Notes: generated from the sequence alone by a model not told the origin. A stretch of DNA of 64,000 nt from Franconibacter pulveris DSM 19144 (GCA_000621185.1 JHYZ01000012.1:124001-188000), one strand, 5' to 3'. Shown: positions 1 to 9,682, counted from the first letter of the stretch. A program made the numbers and translations.

Positions 1-3000
1 AGGTGAGATCGACCACGCCGCCGGCTTTCACATGCTGCGCGCCGCCCTCGCTCACGGTCGTGGCGACGGCGGTGCCGCCGAAGGTGACGCTCTGGGTGCC
101 GTTCTCGCTAACGGTGGAAGAGGCTACTTCGCCGCCTGCATTAACTACCTGCTCGCCTGCCACAATGTTATCCACGACGATAGCGCCGTCGTTGACATTC
201 TGGATCCCGCCCGCCTTGATGACGGTCGAGATAACGGTGCCGCCGCTGTTGACGTTCTGCGTACCGCCATCGTTAAGCGTGGTGCTGACGGCGGTGCCGC
301 CCGTCAGAACGTTCTGGATGCCGCCCAGGTTAATCTGCGCGTCGTAAGAGGTGCCCCCGTTCTGGATATTCTGCACGCCGCCCTTATAGACGGTAGTGGA
401 TGTGGCCGTGCCGCCCTGATAGATCTGTTGCACGCCCTTGTAATCCACGCCGGTGCCTTGCGCATTACCCCAGACGCGCTGTACAGCGCCATTGACCAGC
501 ACGGTGTCAGAGGCGTTCGCCCCCGCGCCGACATTCTGTGCGCCGTCGCCGATAAGATGGGTATCCAGCGCGCTGGCGCCGCGGGCCAGATTCTGGATCC
601 CTCCCCGGATAAGGGTATCGCTCACCTGCGCGCCCTCGCTCACCATCTGCAGGCCGCCCGTCTCAACGACCGTCGAAATCACGGTGGCGCTGGCGTTCAC
701 CACCTGCTGGCCGCCGCTGTCGATGGTGGTTCCGTTCGCCGTGCCCGACACATCCTGCAGGCCGCCATCGCGGATAAACGTTAGGTTAGCCACTGCACCA
801 TCCAGCACCGTCTGGCGTCCGCCGTTATAGACAGAGTTGCCATTCGCCGTGCCTTCCAGTATTTGCAGACCGCCGTCGATAAGGGTGATATCCGCCAGAC
901 CGCCCGCTTTCACGTTCTGGATGCCGCCGCTGTAAATCACGCCGAAATCCGCTTCGCCGCCAGCGTTAATGTTCTGCACGCCGCCGTTTTCAACGCGGGT
1001 GTCTACGGCCAGGCCGCCGTCGCCGATATTCTGCGTACCGCCGAGCATACGGGTTTCAACCGCTTTCGCGCCGTTATTGATATTCTGCTCGCCGCCGTTC
1101 ATCACGGTGGAAATGGCCGCCCCTGCGCTGGTGACGGTTTGCTTGCCGCCGGCATTGATCACCGTGTTACGCGACCAGCCATACGGGTCGACCAGCTGCT
1201 GGCCGCCATTGTTGATAACAGCGGCGTCAGAAAGGCCGTCCACGCGCTGTACGCCGCCGCTGTTAACCAGCGTGCCGCGCGCCTGGCCGCTGGCCGTCAC
1301 CAGCTGTACGCCGCCGTCGCTGATGCTGGCGCCGGAAGCTGTGCCTTCCACCAGTTGCGTGCCGCCGCCGAAGATGGTGCCGTCGGACGCCGCGCCGCCC
1401 AGGTTGATATGCTGCAGCCCGCCGCTGTTAACAATGGTGCCAGCGGCCAGACCGCCCCGGTTGACCAGCTGCACGCCGCCATCGCTCACTACGGCGGAAA
1501 TAGCCGCGCCGTCGACGCTCTGGGTGCCGCCGCTGTTAATCTGGGTATTGTTCGCTTTACCGGTGCGCATGACCAGTTGCGTGCCGCCGTCACTGATGCT
1601 GGCGCCGGAAGCAGTCCCTTCCACCACCTGTTTGCCGCCGCCGAAAATGGTGCCGTCGGATGCCGCGCCGCCAAGATTAATGTGCTGGAGACCGCCGCTG
1701 TTGACGATGGCGCCAGCGGCCAGGCCGCCGCTGTTCACCAGCTGTACGCCGCCGTTGTTTACTACCGATGAGGTTGCGGTGCCGTCCACGCTCTGGGTGC
1801 CGCCGCTGTTGACCTTCGTGCCGGTCGTTTTACCGCTCGTCTGTACCAGCTGCACGCCGCCATCGCTGATGCTGGCGCCGGACGCGGTGCCGGCCACAAC
1901 CTGCTGCCCGCCGCCGAAAATGGTGCCATCAGACGCCGCGCCGCCAAGATTAATATGCTGAAGACCACCGCTGTTCACGATAGCGCCAGCGGCCAGGCCG
2001 CCGCTGTTCACCAGCTGTACGCCGCCATTGTTCACTACCGATGAGGTTGCGGTGCCGTCAACGCGCTGCAAACCGCCCTGATTGATAAGCGACCCGGTGG
2101 CGTTGCCGCCCGTCATCACATGCTGCACGCCGTTCTGGCCAATCACGGTGCCGCCCGCAAGCCCCGCCACGCGCTGGATGCCGCCCAGCAGCAGAGAACC
2201 GGAAGCCGCCGCCCCTGCGCGCACCGACTGAATGCCGCCGCTGTTTACCTGCGTATTGTTGGCGTGGGAACCGTTTTGCAGGATCTGCAGACCGCCATCA
2301 TTGACGATGGAGCCATTGGCCGTGCCGTCCACATTCTGCAGACCGCCGCTGTTGACGCGCGTGCCGGTGGTTTTACCGGTGACGTGAACCTGCTGCATGC
2401 CCCCTGCATTCACGATTGTGTCCGAGGCCGTGCCTTCCACTACCTGGGTGCCGCCTGCCAGCAGCCCGTCGGAGGCAGCGCCGCCCTCGTTGATGTGTTG
2501 CAGGCCGCCGCTGTTGACCAGCGAACCTGCCGCCAGACCGCCTGCCTGCACTAACTGCACGCCGCCATCATTCACCACGGAGGAGATTGCCGAGCCATCG
2601 ACCGCCTGAGTGCCGCCGCTGTTGATAATGGTATCGGTGGCCTTGCCAGTCTGCTGAACCTGTTGGGAGCCGCCCTCGTTGACGCTGGTGCCGGACGCCG
2701 TGCCCGCAACGACCTGAGTGCCGCCGGAGAAAATGCGCCCATCGGACGCCGCGCCGCCTTCATTAATGTGCTGGAGCCCGCCGCTGTTGACGATGGAGCC
2801 CGCCGCCAGACCGCCGCTGTTGACTAACTGGGTGCCGCCATCGTAAACCACCGATGAGGTCGCGGTGCCGTCCACGCGCTGCAGGCCGCCGTCATTAATG
2901 AGCGAGCCGGTAGCGCTGCCGCCTGACTGCACATGCTGCACGCCGCCTGCGCCGATAACCGTGTCCGCCGCCATGCCAGCCAGTTCCTGAATGCCGCCGA

Positions 3001-5326
3001 GCAGCGTTGCCGCCGCTGCCGCGCCGCCTGCCAGCACGTCCTGAATGCCGCCGGTGTTCACTACGGTGCCGGTGGCAATACCGCCGCTGCGTACTTGCTG
3101 AACGCCGCCATCGTTTACGGTGGCGGCAATCGCCGCGCCGTCCACATCCTGCAGGCCGCCGCTGTTGATGGTAGCACCGGTCACTTTGCCGGTGGCGTGG
3201 ATCTGCTGAACGCCGCCCGTATTGATGAGCGTATCGGAAGCAGCGCCTTCCACAATCTGCGTGCCGCCGAAGAGGATACCGTCGGAAGAGGCGCCGCCTT
3301 CGTTGATATGCTCAAGCCCCCCCGCGTTGACAATGGTGCCAGCCGCCACGCCGCCGCGATGGATCAGCTGTACGCCGCCGTCGTTAACCACGGCGGAAAT
3401 CGCCGAGCCGTCTACCGCCTGGGTGCCGCCGCTGTTGATAATGGCGTTCACCGCTTTACCGGTTTGCTGTACCTGCTGCGTGCCGCCTGCGTTAACGCTG
3501 GTGCCAGACGCCGTACCGGCAACAACCTGGGTGCCGCCGCTGAAGATGCGTCCATCAGAGGACGCGCCGCCAAGATCGATATGCTGTAGGCCGCCGTTAT
3601 TAACGGTGGTATTAGCCGCAAGACCGCCGCTGTGCACCAGCTGCGTGCCACCGTCGTTCACCACGGCGGAAACCGCCAGGCCATCCACCGTCTGGGTGCC
3701 GCGATTATTGATAATCGCGCCGGTTGATTTGCCGGTCTGCTGCACCAGCTGCGCGCCGCCGTCGTTCAGGTGGGTGCCGGTTGTGGTTCCCGCCACCACC
3801 TGGTTCCCGCCGCCGAAGACGGCGGTATCGGATGCCGCTCCCCCCAGGCTTACATGCTGAAGACCGCCGCTGTTAACCACCGCGCTGATGGACAAGCCCT
3901 GATTCTCGACCAGTTGCGTGCCGCCGGTATTTACCACCGCAGCAGTGGCGGTGCCTTCCACGCGCTGCAGGCCGCCTTCATTAATTAACGAGCCGCTGGC
4001 GTTTGCGCCTGTCTGGACGTGCTGTATGCCGCCCTTGCCAATGACGGTGTCCCCCGCCGTGCCCGCCAGTTCCTGTACGCCGCCCAGCAGGACAGAGCCG
4101 GAGGCCGCGCCGCCGAGTTTCACCTCCTGGACGCCGCCGTCACGCACCACCGTGCTGTTCGCATGACCGCCGCTCTGCACCAGTTGGGTGCCGCCTGATT
4201 TGACGGTCGCGGAATTCGCCGTGCCGCCGACGTTTTGCAGGCCGCCGCTATTGACCTGGGCATCGACAGATTTACCGGTCGCCTGAATCTGCTGCTCGGC
4301 GCCTGCGTCAATCTGCGTGTTAGACGCCGTACCTGCCAGCAACTGGGTGCCGCCGAAGAGATGGGCATCCGCCGAAGCGCCGCCTTCATTCACGTGCTGC
4401 AAACCGCCGCTGTTGACCTGCGTACTGGTGGCAAGACCGCCGCTCTGGATGAGCTGGGTGCCGCCCGCTTTAACGACCGCCGAAATGGCGGTGCCTTCCA
4501 CCGCCTGGGTGCCGCCGCTGTTAATTTGGGTGTCGCGCGCCTGGCCGCCCAGCTGTACCTGCTGCGTGCCGCCGTCGCTGACGCTGGCGCCGGAGGCGGT
4601 GCCGGAGACCTGCTGAATGCCGCCGCTGAAGATGACGCCGTCGGAAGCCGCGCCGCCGGCGCTGATGTACTGTACTCCGCCATCGTTAACGGTGGTGCTG
4701 CGGGCAAAGCCGCCGCTCTCGACCACCTGATGTCCGCCATCATTCACCACAGCGGAGATTGCCGTTCCGTCCACGGACTGCGTGCCGCCGTTGTTAATCA
4801 GGGTGTCGGTGCCGGTGCCTCCTGCGAGAATATGCTGTTCCCCACCGTCGCCCACCACCGTGGTCACCGCCGTACCGGCTACGCTTTGCACGCCGTCAAA
4901 AATAACCGTATTGCTCGCTTGTCCGTCGCTTTCCACCCACTGAACGCCATTATTGATAGTGGTGTCCGTAACGCTTCCCTGCTGGCGCACAATCTGCACC
5001 CCGCCGTCGTCAAGCGTCGTCTGTTGCGCCTGACCGCCTGCGACAATCTGTACGCCCTGGCCTGAAATCAGGTGCCCGGTAGTAACGCCGCCCGCCAGTA
5101 CATTTTGCGTGCCGCCCTGCACCACTTCATCCTGCACGGCGGAGGTGACATCCGTCGTAAACGCCAGCGCAGCGGAGCTGGCGAGCGCTGAACCCACCGC
5201 CGCGGAAATCAGCACCGCCCCGCTGGCGCGCTTGCCTTTCGCCCGGGTTAACTCTGAAACCACGATAAACGCGCGCTGAACTTCACTCCATACCAGCCGG
5301 TAGCTGCAGTTGAGACTTTTCTTCAT
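1..5326 (-). CDS. AIDA-type autotransporter adhesin, N-terminal part (cut by window edge)
   Basis: An uninterrupted frame runs from an ATG at 5326 out through base 1, about 1,775 codons without a stop; the C-terminal beta-barrel, if present, lies outside the window. The N-terminus is an extended signal peptide region typical of type V secretion: MKKSLNCSYRLVWSEVQ, then VSELTRAKGKR, then a hydrophobic stretch ending near SSAALA. After about 60 residues nearly everything is strand-loop-strand repeats of 17-20 residues of the form N-D-G-G-x-Q-x-V-x-x-G-G-x-A-x-x-T, the AIDA-I/TibA-type repeat that folds as a beta-helix and is the substrate of autotransporter heptosyltransferases. The repeats form a higher-order 91-residue module. 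The start is supported by GAGG 8-10 bases upstream. The heptosyltransferase gene ends 34 bases upstream, so the two probably form one operon. Expected role: surface adhesion, autoaggregation or biofilm formation. The family is clear; the specific ligand is unknown. Confidence 0.93.
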   Translation of the reverse strand, partial: MKKSLNCSYRLVWSEVQRAFIVVSELTRAKGKRASGAVLISAAVGSALASSAALAFTTDVTSAVQDEVVQGGTQNVLAGGVTTGHLISGQGVQIVAGGQAQQTTLDDGGVQIVRQQGSVTDTTINNGVQWVESDGQASNTVIFDGVQSVAGTAVTTVVGDGGEQHILAGGTGTDTLINNGGTQSVDGTAISAVVNDGGHQVVESGGFARSTTVNDGGVQYISAGGAASDGVIFSGGIQQVSGTASGASVSDGGTQQVQLGGQARDTQINSGGTQAVEGTAISAVVKAGGTQLIQSGGLATSTQVNSGGLQHVNEGGASADAHLFGGTQLLAGTASNTQIDAGAEQQIQATGKSVDAQVNSGGLQNVGGTANSATVKSGGTQLVQSGGHANSTVVRDGGVQEVKLGGAASGSVLLGGVQELAGTAGDTVIGKGGIQHVQTGANASGSLINEGGLQRVEGTATAAVVNTGGTQLVENQGLSISAVVNSGGLQHVSLGGAASDTAVFGGGNQVVAGTTTGTHLNDGGAQLVQQTGKSTGAIINNRGTQTVDGLAVSAVVNDGGTQLVHSGGLAANTTVNNGGLQHIDLGGASSDGRIFSGGTQVVAGTASGTSVNAGGTQQVQQTGKAVNAIINSGGTQAVDGSAISAVVNDGGVQLIHRGGVAAGTIVNAGGLEHINEGGASSDGILFGGTQIVEGAASDTLINTGGVQQIHATGKVTGATINSGGLQDVDGAAIAATVNDGGVQQVRSGGIATGTVVNTGGIQDVLAGGAAAAATLLGGIQELAGMAADTVIGAGGVQHVQSGGSATGSLINDGGLQRVDGTATSSVVYDGGTQLVNSGGLAAGSIVNSGGLQHINEGGAASDGRIFSGGTQVVAGTASGTSVNEGGSQQVQQTGKATDTIINSGGTQAVDGSAISSVVNDGGVQLVQAGGLAAGSLVNSGGLQHINEGGAASDGLLAGGTQVVEGTASDTIVNAGGMQQVHVTGKTTGTRVNSGGLQNVDGTANGSIVNDGGLQILQNGSHANNTQVNSGGIQSVRAGAAASGSLLLGGIQRVAGLAGGTVIGQNGVQHVMTGGNATGSLINQGGLQRVDGTATSSVVNNGGVQLVNSGGLAAGAIVNSGGLQHINLGGAASDGTIFGGGQQVVAGTASGASISDGGVQLVQTSGKTTGTKVNSGGTQSVDGTATSSVVNNGGVQLVNSGGLAAGAIVNSGGLQHINLGGAASDGTIFGGGKQVVEGTASGASISDGGTQLVMRTGKANNTQINSGGTQSVDGAAISAVVSDGGVQLVNRGGLAAGTIVNSGGLQHINLGGAASDGTIFGGGTQLVEGTASGASISDGGVQLVTASGQARGTLVNSGGVQRVDGLSDAAVINNGGQQLVDPYGWSRNTVINAGGKQTVTSAGAAISTVMNGGEQNINNGAKAVETRMLGGTQNIGDGGLAVDTRVENGGVQNINAGGEADFGVIYSGGIQNVKAGGLADITLIDGGLQILEGTANGNSVYNGGRQTVLDGAVANLTFIRDGGLQDVSGTANGTTIDSGGQQVVNASATVISTVVETGGLQMVSEGAQVSDTLIRGGIQNLARGASALDTHLIGDGAQNVGAGANASDTVLVNGAVQRVWGNAQGTGVDYKGVQQIYQGGTATSTTVYKGGVQNIQNGGTSYDAQINLGGIQNVLTGGTAVSTTLNDGGTQNVNSGGTVISTVIKAGGIQNVNDGAIVVDNIVAGEQVVNAGGEVASSTVSENGTQSVTFGGTAVATTVSEGGAQHVKAGGVVDLT
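1187..2040 (-). repeat. Near-identical 273-bp tandem modules inside the adhesin
   Basis: Matching landmarks recur at exactly 273 bp: the CCGAARATGG landmark is at 1368, 1641 and 1914, and the GTCSACGCTCTGGG landmark is at 1511 and 1784. Each unit codes for 91 residues made of five strand-loop-strand segments (types ending LV-SGG, QH--GGASSDG, VVAGTAS, QQ-TGK and AVDGTA). Related but more divergent copies continue toward the N-terminus to about 4700; one lies two periods upstream near 2458, and a later one is about 6 bp short of phase. Confidence 0.85.
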
Positions 5327-5360
5327 TTTTAATGTCCTCGGGACCCGTTCTCATCGGCCG

Positions 5361-6617
5361 TCAGGCGGCGTGCTGATCGGGGTCTGCCAATGCTGTTGTT
5401 TTGATGTCAAAGGGATTGCTTCGCAGCGCTATAAGCCGACGTAGCTGGCTGATAACCTGCTTGCCCGTAATAAAACGCGTGCACTCGTACTGCCGGTCCG
5501 TGCCTTTGTGGCGCGGACACCAGAAATAGTCCTGATGGTCGAAATCGAGCCGCACGTCATCCCAGCAGCCATTGCAGACGTGGGTATTGATGACGCGCCA
5601 GGGGGTATAAAACTCGCTGTTGGGTAGACTAAAGCCGCTTATCAGCACCACCGGGGTGCGGCTTGCCCAGGCAAGCCAGGAAAGCCCGCTGCCAAGGCCA
5701 ATAAAAAAATCGGCGTGCTCCAGCAGCGCCACGCGATCGCGCAGCGGCAGATTGCCGGTGAAATCTTCCGCGCCGTGGGGAATTTTGTTCCAGACGTAGC
5801 CGCGCCCCACTACCTTCTCTTTGTCGATACAGATAACCCGGTACCCTTCGGCTTTAAGGAAATCAATGACTTCATGCCAGCCGCTGCCGTTGTTCCAGAA
5901 CTTCGCCTGGCTGGTAGACTGGGTGGCGATACAAACGTAGGGTTCGGCTATCTGGCGCGGGGAGCGGGTGCGCAGATCGGGGATAATTTCGTCGGGATCG
6001 ACGCCAAGAATATGCCCGGCGGTGCGGTGCAACCCTACCTGGCGGAAATCGTAGGGCTGGCGGTCCAGATCGCCATGAAAAAAGAGCCCGACGCGATATG
6101 TGGCGTAAGGCGCCTGCGCCTCGCCCCGCTCGGCCTGCCAGGTTTCTGGCGTAAAGAAATTAAGCTCGGGATAAGCGGGTCGGAAGAGATCGAGAATGGG
6201 CTGCGCCAGCGTGCAGTCGGTCTGACAGCGCCAGGTTTTGCGAAAACGCTCGGCGTAAGGCACCCAGCCAATCAGATCGCCCAGCGTGCCGGTGGGAAAA
6301 GAGATCAGAACGCGTTGCCCACGCAGATCGAGCGCGTGGTCAAGTAGCGGGTCGCTCTCCCCCTTTCGCCAGACGCGTAGACGAAAAGGCACATAATATT
6401 TTTTGGTGCTGATGACCCAACCCTGAATAATATCGTTGGCGAAAAGCACATTTCCCGTTTCGTCGTCGCTTATTTCCACTCGCCAGTTGCCCTGGGGCAA
6501 TAACAAACGTGCGCCGTCATTAAAATCAAATAAAATGCCTTCCGGCCCCTGCTGCGTAGGTAGCTCTGGAGGCAATATGAAAGCGTGACCATTACTGGCA
6601 GATGCGGAATTCGTCAT
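5361..6617 (-). CDS. Autotransporter strand-loop-strand O-heptosyltransferase (TibC/Aah family)
   Basis: This protein of 418 residues matches the GT9-like bacterial autotransporter heptosyltransferases, which transfer heptose from ADP-heptose to serines of AIDA/TibA-type passengers in the cytoplasm before export. Visible features are an N-terminal beta-rich domain (FNDGARLLLPQG), a glycosyltransferase core with FPTGTLGDLIGW near residue 110, and the donor-site segment HADFFIGLGSGLSWLAWA near residue 300. A four-cysteine cluster (about C348, C351, C367, C379; CNGC, WC, YEC) corresponds to the iron-finger of TibC-like dodecameric enzymes. ATG at 6617 is preferred over the GTG just before it because AAGG lies 7 bases upstream. 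It sits directly upstream of its presumed substrate on the same strand. The 3-prime end shows no terminator before the adhesin. Confidence 0.93.
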   Translation of the reverse strand: MTNSASASNGHAFILPPELPTQQGPEGILFDFNDGARLLLPQGNWRVEISDDETGNVLFANDIIQGWVISTKKYYVPFRLRVWRKGESDPLLDHALDLRGQRVLISFPTGTLGDLIGWVPYAERFRKTWRCQTDCTLAQPILDLFRPAYPELNFFTPETWQAERGEAQAPYATYRVGLFFHGDLDRQPYDFRQVGLHRTAGHILGVDPDEIIPDLRTRSPRQIAEPYVCIATQSTSQAKFWNNGSGWHEVIDFLKAEGYRVICIDKEKVVGRGYVWNKIPHGAEDFTGNLPLRDRVALLEHADFFIGLGSGLSWLAWASRTPVVLISGFSLPNSEFYTPWRVINTHVCNGCWDDVRLDFDHQDYFWCPRHKGTDRQYECTRFITGKQVISQLRRLIALRSNPFDIKTTALADPDQHAA

Positions 6618-7140
6618 CACCCTACCTTCCTAACTATTCAGGAAAAATCTTAAACAACGCTTTGGCTAAAAATTATGGAAATCAGGCAGAAGCCATTCTC
6701 CAGACGAGGCTGCCTGGAAAGTTATTTATTCCTGCTTTTTGTTCATCCATTAACCATGCGAAAAGCTGGCTTAAGTGTAGTGATGACTTAACTTATTGCA
6801 AATTCTTACTTTTTGTTAAATATCTTAATAATCAATAACTTAAAATTACTACCATTTTTAGCGGTTTTTTGAAAAACCTTAAATTACAATAAGTTAACAT
6901 TGCAAAGCGCAGAGTAATTTAGGAATATCCTTAACGCAAACTCACAAAAAAGCAAAACGCAGATCACATTACATAATATATTATGGCGATGGTGTTATTG
7001 CGCTTCAGATATTTTTTCAGGGTTCAATAAGAATTAAACCTAAAATAAAAGAAAGCTGCCTTATCAATAGACCCCCGATTTTAAGGTTGCGCTCTTATTG
7101 GAAACTCATAAGCGTTATGCGCTGACCGACACGGTATTTT

Positions 7141-7168
7141 GCCAGCGGAAGCAAACCCGCTGTTTTTT
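7141..7168 (+). terminator. Orphan Rho-independent terminator upstream of pykF
   Basis: CAGCGG (7143-7148) and CCGCTG (7157-7162) form a 6-bp stem with an 8-base loop, followed at once by six T residues (7163-7168). No coding region precedes it on this strand, so it either ends an unannotated small RNA or blocks read-through. Confidence 0.6.
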
Positions 7169-7395
7169 AGCGCTACGCAACTGAGCCTTTGCGAACATAA
7201 TTATGGGAAGTAGGCGACAGATAAAAAGATTAATTATTAGCCGTTAATTAAATGCTTTCGTCGGTAATAGTGCCGCTTTTAATGCTAAACCGTATCGCTT
7301 ATTTTGATTGCCAACGCTTTCTTAATGAGCCTGTAACTCGCAGGCAACACAACCGCAGCGCCGCGCTGATTTGTATTTTGAAACAGCGTTTTCAA

Positions 7396-7453
7396 TTCCT
7401 TTCCTGGCCCGTGGAAGCTATAATGCCGCCACTTTATCTTGAATGGTTTCAGC
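7396..7453 (+). promoter_or_regulatory. pykF promoter and Cra (FruR) operator
   Basis: A perfect -10 TATAAT lies at 7419-7424 with TTCCTT 17 bp upstream at 7396-7401. Just downstream of the expected start, TGAATGGTTTCAGC (7440-7453) matches the Cra consensus and the known E. coli pykF operator, a position that gives repression of glycolytic pykF when fructose phosphates are low. The transcript leader is then about 230 bases long. Confidence 0.85.
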
Positions 7454-7665
7454 GCATTGGACTGTCACAACAATTACAATCAGATCCGTTCATCCCGGCT
7501 GGCTGAAGCGCAAGCACACTTTCCCCTGCACGCCTGGTTGATGTCACCTATTCTTATTAGGCTGTGGCATTACCGGGTGAGCGACACAGGTTCACAAGCC
7601 ACGGCGAAGCGCGCCGCGGTAACGCATTTTTCCTATCCTTCATCAACTAAAAGATTAAGACTGTC

Positions 7666-9078
7666 ATGAAAAAGACGAAAATTGTTTGCACCATCGGCCC
7701 GAAAACCGAATCCGAAGAGATGCTGACCAAGATGCTCGACGCGGGCATGAACGTGATGCGTCTGAACTTCTCCCATGGTGATTATGCCGAGCACGGCCAG
7801 CGTATCCAGAACCTGCGCAACGTGATGGAAAAAACCGGCAAGAAAGCCGCCATCCTTCTCGATACCAAGGGCCCGGAAATCCGCACCATCAAACTGGAAG
7901 GCGGCAACGACGTTTCGCTGAAAGCCGGCCAGACCTTTACCTTCACTACCGATAAATCCGTAATCGGCAACAGCGAAACCGTAGCGGTGACCTATGAAGG
8001 CTTCACCAGCGACCTGCAGGTAGGCAATACCGTGCTGGTGGACGATGGCTTGATTGGCATGGAAGTGACCGCCATCGAAGGCAACAAGGTTATCTGTAAA
8101 GTGCTGAACAACGGCGACCTTGGCGAAAACAAAGGCGTCAACCTGCCGGGCGTCTCTATTGCCCTGCCGGCGCTGGCGGAAAAAGATAAGCAAGACCTGA
8201 TTTTCGGTTGCGAACAGGGTGTGGACTTTGTCGCCGCGTCCTTTATCCGTAAACGTTCAGACGTGGAAGAGATCCGTCAGCACCTGAAGGCGCACGGCGG
8301 CGAAAATATCCAGATCATCTCTAAAATTGAAAACCAGGAAGGCCTGAACAACTTCGACGAAATTCTCGAAGCCTCCGACGGCATCATGGTTGCCCGCGGC
8401 GACCTTGGCGTGGAAATCCCGGTTGAAGAAGTTATCTTCGCGCAGAAGATGATGATTGAAAAATGTATCCGCGCGCGCAAAGTGGTTATCACCGCGACGC
8501 AGATGCTCGACTCCATGATTAAAAACCCGCGTCCAACACGTGCGGAAGCAGGCGACGTGGCGAACGCCATCCTCGACGGCACCGATGCGGTTATGCTGTC
8601 TGGCGAGTCCGCGAAAGGGAAATACCCGCTGGAGGCGGTCACCATCATGGCGACCATCTGCGAACGTACCGATCGCGTAATGACCAGCCGCCTGGACTAC
8701 AACAATGACAGCCGCAAGCTGCGTATTACCGAAGCCGTCTGCCGCGGCGCGGTAGAGACAGCCGAAAAACTGGAAGCGCCGCTTATCGTGGTTGCTACGC
8801 AGGGCGGTAAATCAGCCAAGTCCGTACGTAAGTACTTCCCGAACGCGACTATCCTTGCGCTGACCACGAACGAACAGACCGCGCGTCAGCTGGTGCTGAG
8901 CAAAGGCGTTATCGCACAGCTGGTAAAAGAGATCGCTTCCACCGACGATTTCTATCGTCTGGGTAAAGAAGTGGCCCTCTCCAGCGGCCTGGCTAATAAA
9001 GGCGATATCGTCGTGATGGTTTCCGGCGCGCTGGTGCCAAGCGGCACCACCAACACCGCTTCTGTACACGTGCTGTAA
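7666..9078 (+). CDS. pykF: Pyruvate kinase I
   Basis: The 470-residue protein is full length for type I pyruvate kinase, which converts phosphoenolpyruvate and ADP to pyruvate and ATP in the cytoplasm and is activated by fructose 1,6-bisphosphate. It begins [16 protein letters not shown] and carries the active-site segment SKIENQEGL, the metal-binding region GVEIPVEEV, the TATQMLDSM motif near residue 280 and [10 protein letters not shown] near residue 315. The C-terminal domain holds the effector site. It is monocistronic, with the Cra-controlled promoter upstream and an intrinsic terminator 30 bases after the stop. Pairing with ppsA at 26812, which does the reverse conversion under a Cra activator site, is as in E. 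coli. Confidence 0.98.
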   Translation: MKKTKIVCTIGPKTESEEMLTKMLDAGMNVMRLNFSHGDYAEHGQRIQNLRNVMEKTGKKAAILLDTKGPEIRTIKLEGGNDVSLKAGQTFTFTTDKSVIGNSETVAVTYEGFTSDLQVGNTVLVDDGLIGMEVTAIEGNKVICKVLNNGDLGENKGVNLPGVSIALPALAEKDKQDLIFGCEQGVDFVAASFIRKRSDVEEIRQHLKAHGGENIQIISKIENQEGLNNFDEILEASDGIMVARGDLGVEIPVEEVIFAQKMMIEKCIRARKVVITATQMLDSMIKNPRPTRAEAGDVANAILDGTDAVMLSGESAKGKYPLEAVTIMATICERTDRVMTSRLDYNNDSRKLRITEAVCRGAVETAEKLEAPLIVVATQGGKSAKSVRKYFPNATILALTTNEQTARQLVLSKGVIAQLVKEIASTDDFYRLGKEVALSSGLANKGDIVVMVSGALVPSGTTNTASVHVL

Positions 9079-9107
9079 TAATATTTCATCTTATTATTTC
9101 GTTTAAG

Positions 9108-9133
9108 AAGGCGTCGTAAGACGCCTTTTTTTA
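9108..9133 (+). terminator. pykF terminator
   Basis: AAGGCGTC-gtaa-GACGCCTT hairpin followed by a T run, 30 bases after the pykF stop codon. Confidence 0.9.
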
Positions 9134-9326
9134 TTTGTCCGCTACGGCGTCTTTAATAAAAACTCAAACAATATTTAACTATTTGCCCGTCCGTTGCGTG
9201 TGCGTTTATCTAAGAAGAATCCGATGAAACCGCCCTGTTTTATCAGAGTTTTTTTAACTCAGGGGTTAAAGGCGGTGTTTCTTTGAGCGAACGATCAAAA
9301 TTAGGTGTATTCCCATCAAAAAAATA

Positions 9327-9355
9327 TTCTCAACCCAAAAAACTTTGTGTAATAC
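9327..9355 (+). promoter_or_regulatory. lpp promoter
   Basis: TTCTCA (9327-9332) and TAATAC (9350-9355) are separated by 17 bp. The sequence from CATCAAAAAAATATTC to the start codon is nearly identical to the very strong E. coli lpp promoter and leader, including the AT-rich upstream element and GAGGGTATTAATA before the ATG. The rest of the pykF-lpp spacer (9134-9320) shows no gene. Confidence 0.88.
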
Positions 9356-9388
9356 TTGTAACGCTACATGGAGATTAACTCAATCTAG

Positions 9389-9637
<249 letters not shown>

Positions 9638-9651
9638 TAGTAGTTTGATTG

Positions 9652-9682
9652 AAAAATGGCGCACACTGTGCGCCATTTTTTT
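9652..9682 (+). terminator. lpp terminator
   Basis: AAAATGGCGCAC-act-GTGCGCCATTTT followed by a T tract; an 11-12-bp stem just after the stop codon. Confidence 0.95.

Larger units (their letters stand above)
6618..7665. other. 1-kb AT-rich intergenic region before pykF
   Basis: No convincing gene is seen. It must hold the leftward promoter of the heptosyltransferase-adhesin operon, a strong rightward intrinsic terminator at 7141-7168 with no gene in front of it, and the pykF promoter with its Cra box. The part from 6620 to 7080 is strikingly AT-rich compared with both neighbours, as is common around horizontally acquired surface genes silenced by H-NS; the silencing is inference. Confidence 0.6.

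Noticed and set aside
1-5000. Regular repeats that might look like a CRISPR array or satellite DNA
   Set aside because: The repeat lies in frame in one open coding sequence, with 57-bp and 273-bp periods, no unique spacers and no cas genes.
32-5065. Long plus-strand open frames full of Ala/Val/Asp or Pro repeats
   Set aside because: They are the opposite strand of the repeat-rich adhesin gene; the minus-strand frame has a signal peptide, a ribosome-binding site and a known family, while the plus-strand frames have neither start signals nor family likeness.
6602-6838. Possible 78-residue plus-strand protein before pykF
   Set aside because: It overlaps the heptosyltransferase start, has no clear ribosome-binding site, atypical composition and no recognisable domain.
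7252-7506. Possible 84-residue protein across the pykF promoter
   Set aside because: It runs through the pykF -10 hexamer and Cra operator and has no family match.
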